64,000 nt of DNA, taken from Helicobacter apodemus (lineage in GTDB: Bacteria > Campylobacterota > Campylobacteria > Campylobacterales > Helicobacteraceae). Below, piece by piece: positions 46,646 through 55,603 of this stretch. Position 1 is the stretch's first letter, and the number at the start of each line of letters is the position of its first letter. Made by a program: the position numbers and the translations under genes. Location of the stretch: the NCBI RefSeq assembly GCF_000765745.2, contig NZ_JRPC02000001.1:62001-126000 (forward strand), written 5' to 3'. Below the pieces are notes generated by a model. It saw nothing but the letters and a program-made list of their open reading frames with translations, was not told the origin of the DNA and made no database searches.

Positions 46646-48031
46646 TCAACTTCTCCCATATATATCTTCAAGCCGAACAATATCATCCTCGCCGGTATAT
46701 TCACCCACTTGTGCTTCAATTAAAACTACAGGGATTTTACCTTCATTGCTCAATCTATGCACTTCTCCCATTTTAATATAAGTAGATTCATTAGGACGCA
46801 CTAACTTTTTCTCATTACCAACTTGCACACTCGCACTACCACTTACAACAATCCAATGCTCATTACGGTGAAAATGTTTTTGCAAACTTAGAGATTTACC
46901 CGGTTTTACAATAATTTTTTTAATCTTATACCCTGCAGAATCTTCTAAAATCGTATAACTTCCCCAAGGACGATGTGTGGTTAGATGAGTTTTACAAATT
47001 TCACTATCCCCTAAATGCTCTACTAAAGCCTTTACTCTTTGACTCTCACTCCTCTTACCCACCAATAAAACATCCCCTGTATCAATCACCATACAATCTT
47101 CTATGCCTAAAAGTGCTATCAACTTATCTCTATGGCTAATAATAAGATTATTTTTAGAATTTAATGGTAAAGAATTGCCTAAAATAACATTCCCATCCTT
47201 ACCTTTAGGTAATTCTTCATAAAGTGTATCAAAACTCCCTACATCACTCCAACCTATATCGCAAGGAAGCACTTTAACACATTTTGATTTTTCCATTAAA
47301 GCATAATCAATACTATTTGAGGAAATCTCTTCCATTGCTTCTAAAGGGATTCTCCTAAGATTTTTATCCTTAGTAACCTTAGTATATGCAGCTTTACACT
47401 GATTAAAAATATCCGGACTATACTTTTGCATTTCTTGTAATAAAACTTCAACCCTAAAGCAAAATAAACCCGAATTCCAAAAATAATTGCCTTTTGTTAA
47501 AAAATCTTGTGCTATTTCTAATTTAGGTTTCTCAATAAAAGATTCTGCATTAAAATCCTCTCCCATCTGGATATATCCAAATCCTGTATGAGGAGACTTT
47601 GGGGTAATACCAAAAGTTACCAAAGAGCCATTACCTGCTAATTCTTTAGCTTTTTGTAAAGCTTCCCCATAAGAATCCATATTTTTAATCAAATGATCAC
47701 TTGGAGTAACAAGCACAATTTCATCTAATGGTAAATCCAAACACGCTAGGGTAATAGCTGGTGCTGTATTTTTAGCTATAGGCTCTAAAAGATAAGAAAT
47801 GTTTGTAGGGAGTTTATGTGCTTTTATCTGCTCTATTTTATCTAATGCTAAAAAATATTGCTCGGCATTACAGACAACTAAAGCTTTATCACAAAGAGCA
47901 AAATTGCGTTTCAAGGTAAGCTCAAAAAGAGATTCTCCATTAAAAAATGAAACAAATTGTTTTGGCATAAACGTTCTGCTTAGAGGAAAAAGTCTTGTTC
48001 CACTGCCGCCACAAAGAATTACATTTGTCAT
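46646..48031 (-). CDS. manC: Mannose-1-phosphate guanylyltransferase (type II, with isomerase-type cupin domain)
   Basis: Makes GDP-mannose from mannose 1-phosphate and GTP, the entry point of the cluster. The nucleotidyltransferase domain has the pyrophosphorylase motif GGSGTRLFPLSR (residues 8-19) and FIEKP near residue 168. The last 110 residues are the mannose-6-phosphate-isomerase-like cupin (LQKHFHRNEHWIVVSG), so the protein may catalyse both steps. The 461-residue length is normal. It has a GAGGAG site, and the cluster reads from here towards 37.8 kb. Confidence 0.95.
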   Translation of the reverse strand: MTNVILCGGSGTRLFPLSRTFMPKQFVSFFNGESLFELTLKRNFALCDKALVVCNAEQYFLALDKIEQIKAHKLPTNISYLLEPIAKNTAPAITLACLDLPLDEIVLVTPSDHLIKNMDSYGEALQKAKELAGNGSLVTFGITPKSPHTGFGYIQMGEDFNAESFIEKPKLEIAQDFLTKGNYFWNSGLFCFRVEVLLQEMQKYSPDIFNQCKAAYTKVTKDKNLRRIPLEAMEEISSNSIDYALMEKSKCVKVLPCDIGWSDVGSFDTLYEELPKGKDGNVILGNSLPLNSKNNLIISHRDKLIALLGIEDCMVIDTGDVLLVGKRSESQRVKALVEHLGDSEICKTHLTTHRPWGSYTILEDSAGYKIKKIIVKPGKSLSLQKHFHRNEHWIVVSGSASVQVGNEKKLVRPNESTYIKMGEVHRLSNEGKIPVVLIEAQVGEYTGEDDIVRLEDIYGRS

Positions 48032-48061
48032 AATGCTCCTCTAAATAACTTTAAATTGAAT

Positions 48062-48754
48062 TTAAAATTTGAAGTTAAAGCCTAGATACACTCCACCTGT
48101 AGTTTGTATAGGTCTAACATCCTCACTTAATACATCTGTTTTTTGCCCACCTACATTAAAGCTTAATTTTAAATCTCTTGTCTTATATCTAATCTGCTCT
48201 AATTTAACACCTAATTCTACTTCTGCTTTAGCTATTTCATATAAAAGTCCTATTTTAGTCCCATACATAAATCCATCAAAGGCACTTGGTAGAGAAAAAA
48301 CATCCCCAAAGAAATTAGACTCTGTATTAGCGCGTAGAAAAGAATATCCACCATATACGCCTAAAACACCGCGTATATTCTCAACAAGGATAGGTGTAAA
48401 GTCATAACCAGCAATCACTCTATGTGCTCGATATTTAGTTTCTACTGAGATATTATCTATTAGGTTTCCAGCAACCGTTACAGGCACTTTACCCGTATCT
48501 TTTATTTTAGATTGATGGTAATAACCAATATAGGCTCTATGTTTAGGAGATAATCTATACCCAGCTCTTAATCCAAGATTTGATACATTATTTCTAACAT
48601 TTATACCAAAATCGTCTTGTTGAAATTTTGTCTTTCCATATCCTGCATCTGCACCTAGAAAAAATCCTTGACTTTCATTAGCTAGGACATTTATACCAAA
48701 TACCACAATGAATAAACCCAATACAATACTTAATTTATTTGAAAACTTCATCAT
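48062..48754 (-). CDS. Outer-membrane beta-barrel protein (OmpA/OmpW-like, unknown role)
   Basis: A small outer-membrane protein with a signal peptide (VLGLFIVVFGINVLA) and eight or so amphipathic strands. Examples are GFFLGADAGYGKTKF, LGLRAGYRLSPKHRAYIGYY and the terminal GGVYLGFNFKF, whose final Phe is the barrel-assembly signal. The start at 48754 (MMKFSNKLS) is preferred because the GAGGACAGG stretch before it can serve as ribosome site; the first ATG at 48769 has none. It resembles small Helicobacter outer-membrane proteins of unknown role. Confidence 0.75.
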   Translation of the reverse strand: MMKFSNKLSIVLGLFIVVFGINVLANESQGFFLGADAGYGKTKFQQDDFGINVRNNVSNLGLRAGYRLSPKHRAYIGYYHQSKIKDTGKVPVTVAGNLIDNISVETKYRAHRVIAGYDFTPILVENIRGVLGVYGGYSFLRANTESNFFGDVFSLPSAFDGFMYGTKIGLLYEIAKAEVELGVKLEQIRYKTRDLKLSFNVGGQKTDVLSEDVRPIQTTGGVYLGFNFKF

Positions 48755-48796
48755 AAAACCTGTCCTCATTACAAATAAGAAAACAACCTAAAAAGG

Positions 48797-48907
48797 TTAC
48801 CTTATTCCTCCACTTCTATGTGCGGGATGCTGATACTCTTTCTTTTCACACGCACTAAAAACAAAAACTGAAGCCACAAGCCCGATTAAAATCAAATACT
48901 TTTTCAT
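48797..48907 (-). CDS. 36-residue predicted lipoprotein
   Basis: A complete tiny gene: AAGGA site, ATG at 48907, and a product starting MKKYLILIGLVASVFVFSAC, a signal peptide with lipobox VFSAC (Cys20), followed by 16 residues EKKEYQHPAHRSGGIR and a TAA stop at 48797. After processing only a 17-residue lipidated peptide would remain, with two histidines and a basic end. It lies between mutS2 and the outer-membrane protein gene on the same strand. I know of no defined function. Confidence 0.7.
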   Translation of the reverse strand: MKKYLILIGLVASVFVFSACEKKEYQHPAHRSGGIR

Positions 48908-48934
48908 TATTTATCCTTAATATAATTTATACTC

Positions 48935-51142
48935 TTACAATCTTACAATCTTAGCACCAAAACCACCTAATTTTGGTGGAGCATCTAAAAATTCCACAAC
49001 CTTTGGATGTTGCTTTAGAAAATCTCTTACCACACTTGATAACCGACCTGTTCCAATACCGTGATAGATTAATACTTCATCAAGTCCAGCTATTAAACTA
49101 TTAGAGATGAACTCATCAAGTTTTTCTAAAGCTTCTTCTACTCTCATTCCATGTAAATCTAGGGATACATTAGCATTTTGAGGCATTTTCACATCAACTT
49201 TTACTTTGGGTGTATCTAAAATATTTCCACTACTATGTTTTAATTCATTTAATGGCACTTTTAGTTTTATCCCATCATCAAGTTGCACTACTGCCATTTG
49301 TCTTTGAATGCTGATTATTATTCCTTTGGAACAACCATATTTTACCCTATCTTTTATTTTAAATTCCTTTATTTTCTCTAAAGATTTCTCTTCATAATCC
49401 TTTTTAATTTGATAAAAAATTTTATTGGCATTATTCATCTGGCGATGAATCTCTTGAGAGTTTTGCGATTTTACTGCTTTCTTTGCTTCATTAATTGCTT
49501 GATAATAAAGCATTTCTAAGGCATTCATTCTCTTTTTGTAGGCTTTTTGCATTTCCTCTTCTTTTTCTTTTAATCGCAACCTCTTATACTCTAAATCTTT
49601 TTGTTTTTGCTGCACTTCTTCTATTTCCCTTTGAAGTTTCATCTCTAAATGCGAAGAATGTTCAATTAACACATTAAGCTTTTCTTTATCTTCTCCATAA
49701 ACTTTTTTAGCTTCATTAATCAAGATTTTAGGTATCCCATAACGCAAAGCAGTTTCAAAAGCATAACTCTTACCAATTGTACCCTCAAGAAAACTAAAGG
49801 TTGGCATTTCTTTCTCTTCATCAAAAAGTGCAGCAAGGAGTTGCACTTTTGGATTCCCCGCCATTAATGCTGCAAGCCGTTTATGGTGTGTAGTAATAAT
49901 AATCTTATTCTCTTTCTCCATTAAATATTCCAAAAGCACCTTAAACAAACTTGCTGCTTCATCACTATCTGTGCCTAATTCAATCTCATCAATACCAATA
50001 ATTCCGCCTTTTTGGTGAAGCATTTGAGAGAATTCAAGCATTCTCCCACCAAAGGTGGAAATATCATTCTTACTATTTTGGGGATCCTCTAAAATAAGGT
50101 GAATAAATTTAAACACATCCACATTAGATTTAAGAGCATTTATCGGCATAGGAAGTAAATATTTTGCAAGAAAAACTACACTTAAAACCGACTTTAAAAA
50201 CATCGTTTTACCCCCTGCATTCACTCCCGTTAAAATTAAAACATTTCCTTTAAAATCAAGATTAATAGGCTTAGGATCTTTTAAAGCAGGATGCTTAAAT
50301 TCACAAATTTGAATATTTCCTGCATTACCCTTAGGGGATAAAAACTCTAATCCCCTATCTTTAGCAAACATTAAACGCGCTTGGTAAGAATCAAATCTAT
50401 CAAATTCTTTATTAATAAATTTCAAAAATAAAAAATGTTTCGTAAAAAGCGAAGAGATTTCCTTGCAGATTTTAAAAAGCTCCTCTTCTTTTTGGTTGTT
50501 TAAGTGATTAAGCCTATCTTTTAAACCTATAATGCTTTGGGGCAATACATAAAAAAATCCTGTGTTAGAGCGATGGATAATTTGCCCTTTTAAAACATAA
50601 TGGAATCCTGCTTTAAGCAATAAACATTCTTCATTATTGATAAGGTGAATTTGTCTATCAACCAAATAAGGGGCAAGCTTATTTTGGAATAAGATTTGAT
50701 GCATTTGGGAAGAAATTTCTTTTTTAAGTTCTAAAATTTTCTGACACAACCCATCAAACTCTAAATAAACACCTTGTTTGATCACACCATTGTTTTCAAA
50801 AGCCTTAACACATTCCAATAAAGACTCTGGAATTAAAATATTATCAAACCATTCTCGTAAAATTCCCTCACATTTTAGGGTTTTTAGATACATAAAATAG
50901 CGAATGATTTTTATAAATTCAAAAATTTCATCAAGCTTTAAATAACCAAACTTTTTCAATAATTGCAATTGAGTTTCTAAGGGTTTAACGGCTTGAGGAG
51001 GTGTAAAAAGAATAGATTCTAAAGCTTGAATATAACGCAAATGGTTTTTGCAATCACCCTCTAAAAATAAGGCTTTAGGACGCGATAAAAACGCTTCATA
51101 ATGCTTAATAAAATCAACTAAATCAAGCTGTTTAATCAACAT
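48935..51142 (-). CDS. mutS2: MutS2 endonuclease/ATPase with Smr domain
   Basis: MutS family protein that in Helicobacter suppresses recombination and takes part in oxidative-damage repair and ribosome rescue rather than mismatch repair. The ATPase has Walker A as GVNAGGKTMFL (usual GPNAGGKT, with Val for Pro) and Walker B in GGIIGIDEIELGTD. A coiled-coil segment follows, and the last 80 residues form the Smr nuclease domain (SLDLHGMRVEEALEKL and HGIGTGRL). ATG at 51142 overlaps the preceding gene by eleven bases; an earlier in-frame start at 51154 is possible. Same order as in H. pylori (HP0621-HP0624). Confidence 0.93.
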   Translation of the reverse strand: MLIKQLDLVDFIKHYEAFLSRPKALFLEGDCKNHLRYIQALESILFTPPQAVKPLETQLQLLKKFGYLKLDEIFEFIKIIRYFMYLKTLKCEGILREWFDNILIPESLLECVKAFENNGVIKQGVYLEFDGLCQKILELKKEISSQMHQILFQNKLAPYLVDRQIHLINNEECLLLKAGFHYVLKGQIIHRSNTGFFYVLPQSIIGLKDRLNHLNNQKEEELFKICKEISSLFTKHFLFLKFINKEFDRFDSYQARLMFAKDRGLEFLSPKGNAGNIQICEFKHPALKDPKPINLDFKGNVLILTGVNAGGKTMFLKSVLSVVFLAKYLLPMPINALKSNVDVFKFIHLILEDPQNSKNDISTFGGRMLEFSQMLHQKGGIIGIDEIELGTDSDEAASLFKVLLEYLMEKENKIIITTHHKRLAALMAGNPKVQLLAALFDEEKEMPTFSFLEGTIGKSYAFETALRYGIPKILINEAKKVYGEDKEKLNVLIEHSSHLEMKLQREIEEVQQKQKDLEYKRLRLKEKEEEMQKAYKKRMNALEMLYYQAINEAKKAVKSQNSQEIHRQMNNANKIFYQIKKDYEEKSLEKIKEFKIKDRVKYGCSKGIIISIQRQMAVVQLDDGIKLKVPLNELKHSSGNILDTPKVKVDVKMPQNANVSLDLHGMRVEEALEKLDEFISNSLIAGLDEVLIYHGIGTGRLSSVVRDFLKQHPKVVEFLDAPPKLGGFGAKIVRL

Positions 51143-51503
51143 TATTAAAGACACAATCTTTTAGCGGAACAACCATTCTAAAATATGGGGTATTTTCCTT
51201 ACCCACTAAAGTTAAAGTTCCACTTACAAAATTAAAAACTTCACTATTAGCTTCAAGGGTTTTTGCACCTATTTGGCACTCAAGATTTTTACCTTGTAAA
51301 AAGATCTGCGCTAAAGAAGTTAGCTTATCATCACTTTTATCTTGAATTATTGTAAAAACTCCAATACCCATAGCAATCACAACTAAAAATCCTGCTATAA
51401 AAATTTTTCCCTTAGCACTAATAATATTATAAGAAGCTAGTAACTGCAAAAGTAAAAACAACAAAAAACCTAGCAAAACGACAATCAATCCATACTTCAA
51501 CAT
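51132..51503 (-). CDS. Small inner-membrane protein of unknown function (HP0622-like position)
   Basis: A 123-residue protein with two hydrophobic segments near the N-terminus (about residues 4-22 and 33-52), then a soluble, probably periplasmic, part with two cysteines (C76 in LECQIG and C117 in LKDCVF). I recognise it only by position between murC and mutS2, which is kept in H. pylori. It overlaps both neighbours by a few bases and so is part of one transcript. Confidence 0.75.
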   Translation of the reverse strand: MLKYGLIVVLLGFLLFLLLQLLASYNIISAKGKIFIAGFLVVIAMGIGVFTIIQDKSDDKLTSLAQIFLQGKNLECQIGAKTLEANSEVFNFVSGTLTLVGKENTPYFRMVVPLKDCVFNNVD

Positions 51504-52837
51504 TAAATTCCACCCCTTAATTGATAAGTCAAATTCCCCGCATTAAACCCAATAGCGATCCCTTCTTGTATCTTGCTAATGGGTTGTTGGTTTTTATATA
51601 AAATCAAAGAATTTCCATCCCTTTGAATACGATCTGCAAAAATAGGACTATAACTTTTAAAAAGCCAAGAAAAATCAATCTCCCTTTTTGTCTCACCCAC
51701 AGAATAAACAGGTAAAATCACAAGCTCATCAACACCCCTAAAGCATTCTACAAAATCCTCTAAATTATCACAGATTCTAGAATATTTATGGGGTTGCCAA
51801 ATCGCACAAATTTTATTTTTCTTTGTTAATTCTTGGTATTTTTTAAGTGCTTGCAGTGTTGTTCTTATTTCTGTTGGATGATGTGCATAATCATCAATAA
51901 TAATGCAATTGCCAATCTCTAAAACATCAAAACGTTTCTTAATCCCAACAAAATTCTTGATATTTTTACGAATAGTCTCTAAATCCACAGAATCTAAAAC
52001 ACTCAAAATAGCTAAAGAGGCATCTAATGCGATATGTTCCCCAATACCATAAACTTCAAAATAACCATAATCTTGTTGGTTATGGAATAATCTAAATCTC
52101 GTTGTTGGTTGATTGTTGCATAAAGAATATTCAATCTCACAAATTTCTTTAGAAGGATAAAGACGCACACACTCTAACTCTAATCCCCCTAAAAAACTAT
52201 CTTCAGCATTAATAACACGTCTTTTAGCCAATCCTAAAAAATCCTCATAGGCTTGATAAAACATCTTTAAATTATGCCCATAAGCTTCCATATGTTCTGG
52301 CTCGGCATTAGTTACAATGGCACAATAAGGGTTACAATTTAAAAAACTCTTATCCGATTCATCAGCTTCAAAAACAACCTTCTCACTCTTTAGTGCCCGT
52401 GTATTAGAATGAAACTCCTTACTTTCTGCACCAATTAAAGCACTACAATCTTGTAAAATGGCACTCAAAATCGCTGTAGTAGTGCTTTTACCATGCGCCC
52501 CTGCAACCGCATAAACCTGCTTTTCTCTCAAAATCAAAGATAAAGCTTCTTTGCGGGATAAAATCTTAATACCCCTTTTTTTTGCCTCTTGTATTTCTAT
52601 ATTATCCTCTTTGATAATTGCTGAATGGATTACTAACTCTGGATCTTTAAAAGATTGAATGCTATGAGGAATTGTTACTTTAATGCCTATTTTTTTTAAC
52701 TCTTTTGTCATAGCACCCTCTGCAATATCTGAACCACTTACTTCTATACCTTGTGCATACAAAAATCTAGCTAGTGCAGAAATTCCAATCCCTCCGATGC
52801 CGATAAAATGAACGCTTTGTGGCATTTTTATAGACAC
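51503..52837 (-). CDS. murC: UDP-N-acetylmuramate-L-alanine ligase
   Basis: Adds L-alanine to UDP-N-acetylmuramic acid in peptidoglycan synthesis. The 444-residue protein has the N-terminal UDP-binding loop GIGGIGISALARF, the ATP site AVAGAHGKSTTTA near residue 114, the central FEADESDKSFL, and the DDYAHHPTEI segment of the C-terminal domain. It overlaps the aminotransferase gene upstream by ten bases and the small membrane protein gene downstream by one. Confidence 0.96.
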   Translation of the reverse strand: MSIKMPQSVHFIGIGGIGISALARFLYAQGIEVSGSDIAEGAMTKELKKIGIKVTIPHSIQSFKDPELVIHSAIIKEDNIEIQEAKKRGIKILSRKEALSLILREKQVYAVAGAHGKSTTTAILSAILQDCSALIGAESKEFHSNTRALKSEKVVFEADESDKSFLNCNPYCAIVTNAEPEHMEAYGHNLKMFYQAYEDFLGLAKRRVINAEDSFLGGLELECVRLYPSKEICEIEYSLCNNQPTTRFRLFHNQQDYGYFEVYGIGEHIALDASLAILSVLDSVDLETIRKNIKNFVGIKKRFDVLEIGNCIIIDDYAHHPTEIRTTLQALKKYQELTKKNKICAIWQPHKYSRICDNLEDFVECFRGVDELVILPVYSVGETKREIDFSWLFKSYSPIFADRIQRDGNSLILYKNQQPISKIQEGIAIGFNAGNLTYQLRGGI

Positions 52838-53952
52838 TGCTTAATCCTTAATAAAGATTCCCTAATAATTTCCTCTTCATAAACAAGTGCTAAGCGGACA
52901 TACCCACTACCGGGATTAATACCCCTATCAACTCTTGATAAAAAGCTTCCTGGAAGCACTAAAATATTTTCTTTTTCTAAAAGTTTTTTACTAAAAGCCA
53001 AGTCATCGCCTACATATAACCATACATAAAAGGTCTCCTTAGGAACTTCAACACCTAAAATCTCCTCTGCTAATTTTAAGTTTTTGGCATACTGCCTTTG
53101 AAAATATTGCGTATGGGCTTCATCACTCCACGCTAAAGCAGCTGCTTCTTGAAGAGGCAAAGGAGAGGCACAACCTACATAGGTTCTATACCGTGCATAA
53201 TCTTTTAAAACCGCACTATCTCCGGCGATAAATCCACTCCTAAGCCCCGGAGCACTCGAACGTTTAGAAATAGAATTTAACGCCAAAACATTTTTAAAGC
53301 TTGTATTACCTACCGCTATGCTAGCTTCTAAGATAGAAGATGGCTTTAATCCTGTGTAAATCTCGCTATAGCATTCATCATTTAAGATTAAAAAATCATA
53401 TTCTAACGCCCATTGCACCCATAATTTTAACTCTTCTAAAGTTAAACTACTTCCTGTTGGATTGTTAGGAAAATTCAAAATAACTAAATCACATTCTTGC
53501 ATTTGCTCTTTGGTTAATTGAGGTTTAAAAGCATTTTCTTCTAAGAGATTCATATAAATGGTTTTTGCCCCTGAAGCAATCGCAGCACCTTCATAAATTT
53601 GATAAAAGGGATTAGGATGGGCAATAACTTTAGAATCCTTGCCAAAGAGATAAAATTGTGGAAAATTAAATAAAACCTCTCTTGTCCCAAAACTAGGAAC
53701 AATCTCCTCTAAACGCAAATTTACATTAAATCGCTTATGGATAAAGCCCTGCAAAGCTACTTTTAAGCTCTCCTCCCCACCTGTTTTAGGGTATTTATTG
53801 AGCAAGGGTGCATTATCCCCAAGGGCTTTGGTAATAAAATCGGGGGTTTTAAATTGTGGCTCCCCAACACTTAAAGAAATTCTTTGTCCTGTTGTAGAAA
53901 TAGATTGAATGAGAGTATTTAATTTTTCAAAAGGATAAGGCTGAAAATCCAT
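52828..53952 (-). CDS. Class I/II PLP-dependent aminotransferase (possible succinyldiaminopimelate aminotransferase)
   Basis: The 374-residue fold type I aminotransferase has LNFPNNPTGSSLT (substrate and cofactor contact near residue 165), the aspartate-tyrosine pair in LNDECYSEIY, the PLP lysine in LNSISKRSSAPGLRSGF near residue 230, and the distal arginine in GYVRLAL. H. pylori HP0624 occupies the same place beside murC and has been assigned as a DapC-type enzyme of lysine and diaminopimelate synthesis. That role fits the cell-wall neighbour but rests on synteny. Confidence 0.85.
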   Translation of the reverse strand: MDFQPYPFEKLNTLIQSISTTGQRISLSVGEPQFKTPDFITKALGDNAPLLNKYPKTGGEESLKVALQGFIHKRFNVNLRLEEIVPSFGTREVLFNFPQFYLFGKDSKVIAHPNPFYQIYEGAAIASGAKTIYMNLLEENAFKPQLTKEQMQECDLVILNFPNNPTGSSLTLEELKLWVQWALEYDFLILNDECYSEIYTGLKPSSILEASIAVGNTSFKNVLALNSISKRSSAPGLRSGFIAGDSAVLKDYARYRTYVGCASPLPLQEAAALAWSDEAHTQYFQRQYAKNLKLAEEILGVEVPKETFYVWLYVGDDLAFSKKLLEKENILVLPGSFLSRVDRGINPGSGYVRLALVYEEEIIRESLLRIKQCL

Positions 53953-53953
53953 T

Positions 53954-55516
53954 TTACTTCCTTTTAGAATTTCTTTTAGTCTTTGTAGAATTAGAGACTT
54001 TATGAGTCTTCTTTGCTTGACCTACTTTTCTTTCTTTTTGATTTTGTTTTTTACTATAATCGTTTTTTTTAGGATGATCTGGTTTTTGTTTTTTATAAGT
54101 AGCTTTCTCTTCTTGTCTTAATTCTCTTTGGAATTTTTGCAAATCCTTTTTTCTCAAACCAATCTTATTAGGACCTAAAACTTTCACTTCTTCAAGCAAC
54201 ATTGAAAGTAATTTACAAACTAATTGAGTCATATCCGCACTACTTCTTACCTGCTCATAAAGACGCAAAGCCTCATCACTAATTGGGTATTTTAAGATTT
54301 TTTCTATCCATTGCGTATCTTTTTTGCTAATGGTATCTTGAATATTAGGTATTTCATAAAGCTCAATGGTAGCCTTAGTATTTTCTTTTATCCTACGCAA
54401 TTCTTTAAACTCTAAAGGTGTTGCAAGTGTAATAGCGACCCCTTTTTTGCCTGCTCTACCTGTCCTACCTATACGATGGACATAAGATTCTGGATTTAGG
54501 GGAATATGGAAGTTAAAAACATGGCTAACTCCACTAATATCAAGCCCACGCGCTGCAATATCTGTCGCAACTAAAATATTACTCTTAGAATCTTTAAAGG
54601 CTTTAATAGACCTATGTCGCTCCCTCTGCTCCATATCTCCGTGCATTGCACACGCCTTATATCCACGCTCTATTAGCCGCTTAGCTAAAATATCGGCTTC
54701 TTTTTTCATACGCGTAAAGATAATAGCTTTAGAGGGCATCTCACTATCAATTAAACGCACAATAGCTTCTTCGCGTTCTGCATCATTAATAATATAATAC
54801 CGCTGTGAAATATCTTCATTAGTAGTGTTTTCTGGTGTGATTTTAATAAATTTTGGATTATTAAGAATCTTTTGGGCTAAATGCTTAATAGGAATAGGCA
54901 TAGTTGCTGAAAAAAGTAAAGTTTGATGGTCTTTATAGAGATATTGAAAAATCTCTTCAATATCGTCTAAAAATCCCATATCAAGCATTTCATCAGATTC
55001 ATCTAACACAACAACGCGTGGAGAAAAACTTTTTAACTTATGATTACGAAGATAATCTAATAATCTTCCCGGAGTTGCGATAACAATTTGTGGCTTTTTA
55101 TCTAAGAGTTCTAATTGTTTAAAAACAGATTGTCCCCCAACAAAGCAAACCGTGCGGACTTTGTTATATTTGCCTAATTGAAAAATTTCATCACTTACTT
55201 GCATAGCAAGCTCTCGTGTGGGGGTGATAATTAATGCTTCAATACTTCCATTATGTTTTAAACTATTAATTAAAGGTAGCCCAAATGCTGCAGTTTTTCC
55301 TGTCCCTGTTTGAGCCTGTGCTATCACATCAAGCCCATCTAAAATAGCTGGAATAGCTTCTTTTTGAATAGGGCTTGGCTGAATAAAACCCAACTCTTTA
55401 ATACCTCTTAATACACTTTTTTTAAACCCAAAATTCAAAAAGTCTGAAACCTCATCAACAAAATCTTTTGCCATAGATTTTTTACTACTTTTTATTTTAT
55501 TTACCTTGTTTTCCAT
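53954..55516 (-). CDS. DEAD-box-family RNA helicase (motif II is DESD), RhpA-like
   Basis: ATP-dependent RNA helicase, in this class usually the only or main one, linked to the degradosome and cold growth. Seen: Q-motif (FIQPSPIQKEAIPAILDG), Walker A AQTGTGKTAAFG, PTRELAMQ, motif II DESD rather than DEAD in VVLDESDEMLDMG, SAT motif LLFSATMP, and HRIGRTGRAG. The C-terminal 60 residues are Lys/Gln-rich and basic, suited to RNA binding. The first 13 residues may not be translated if MAKDFVDEV is the true start. Confidence 0.93.
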   Translation of the reverse strand: MENKVNKIKSSKKSMAKDFVDEVSDFLNFGFKKSVLRGIKELGFIQPSPIQKEAIPAILDGLDVIAQAQTGTGKTAAFGLPLINSLKHNGSIEALIITPTRELAMQVSDEIFQLGKYNKVRTVCFVGGQSVFKQLELLDKKPQIVIATPGRLLDYLRNHKLKSFSPRVVVLDESDEMLDMGFLDDIEEIFQYLYKDHQTLLFSATMPIPIKHLAQKILNNPKFIKITPENTTNEDISQRYYIINDAEREEAIVRLIDSEMPSKAIIFTRMKKEADILAKRLIERGYKACAMHGDMEQRERHRSIKAFKDSKSNILVATDIAARGLDISGVSHVFNFHIPLNPESYVHRIGRTGRAGKKGVAITLATPLEFKELRRIKENTKATIELYEIPNIQDTISKKDTQWIEKILKYPISDEALRLYEQVRSSADMTQLVCKLLSMLLEEVKVLGPNKIGLRKKDLQKFQRELRQEEKATYKKQKPDHPKKNDYSKKQNQKERKVGQAKKTHKVSNSTKTKRNSKRK

Positions 55517-55603
55517 AAATTTTAACCAAATTCCTAAATATATTCTTCAATTATAACACAACATTCGCAAACAAACCCTACTTTAAGCCAATAAACTTTT
55601 ATC

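Noticed and set aside
48069-48407. 112-codon plus-strand frame opposite the outer-membrane protein gene
   Set aside because: Antisense shadow; no ribosome site, and the minus-strand product has a signal peptide and a barrel pattern.
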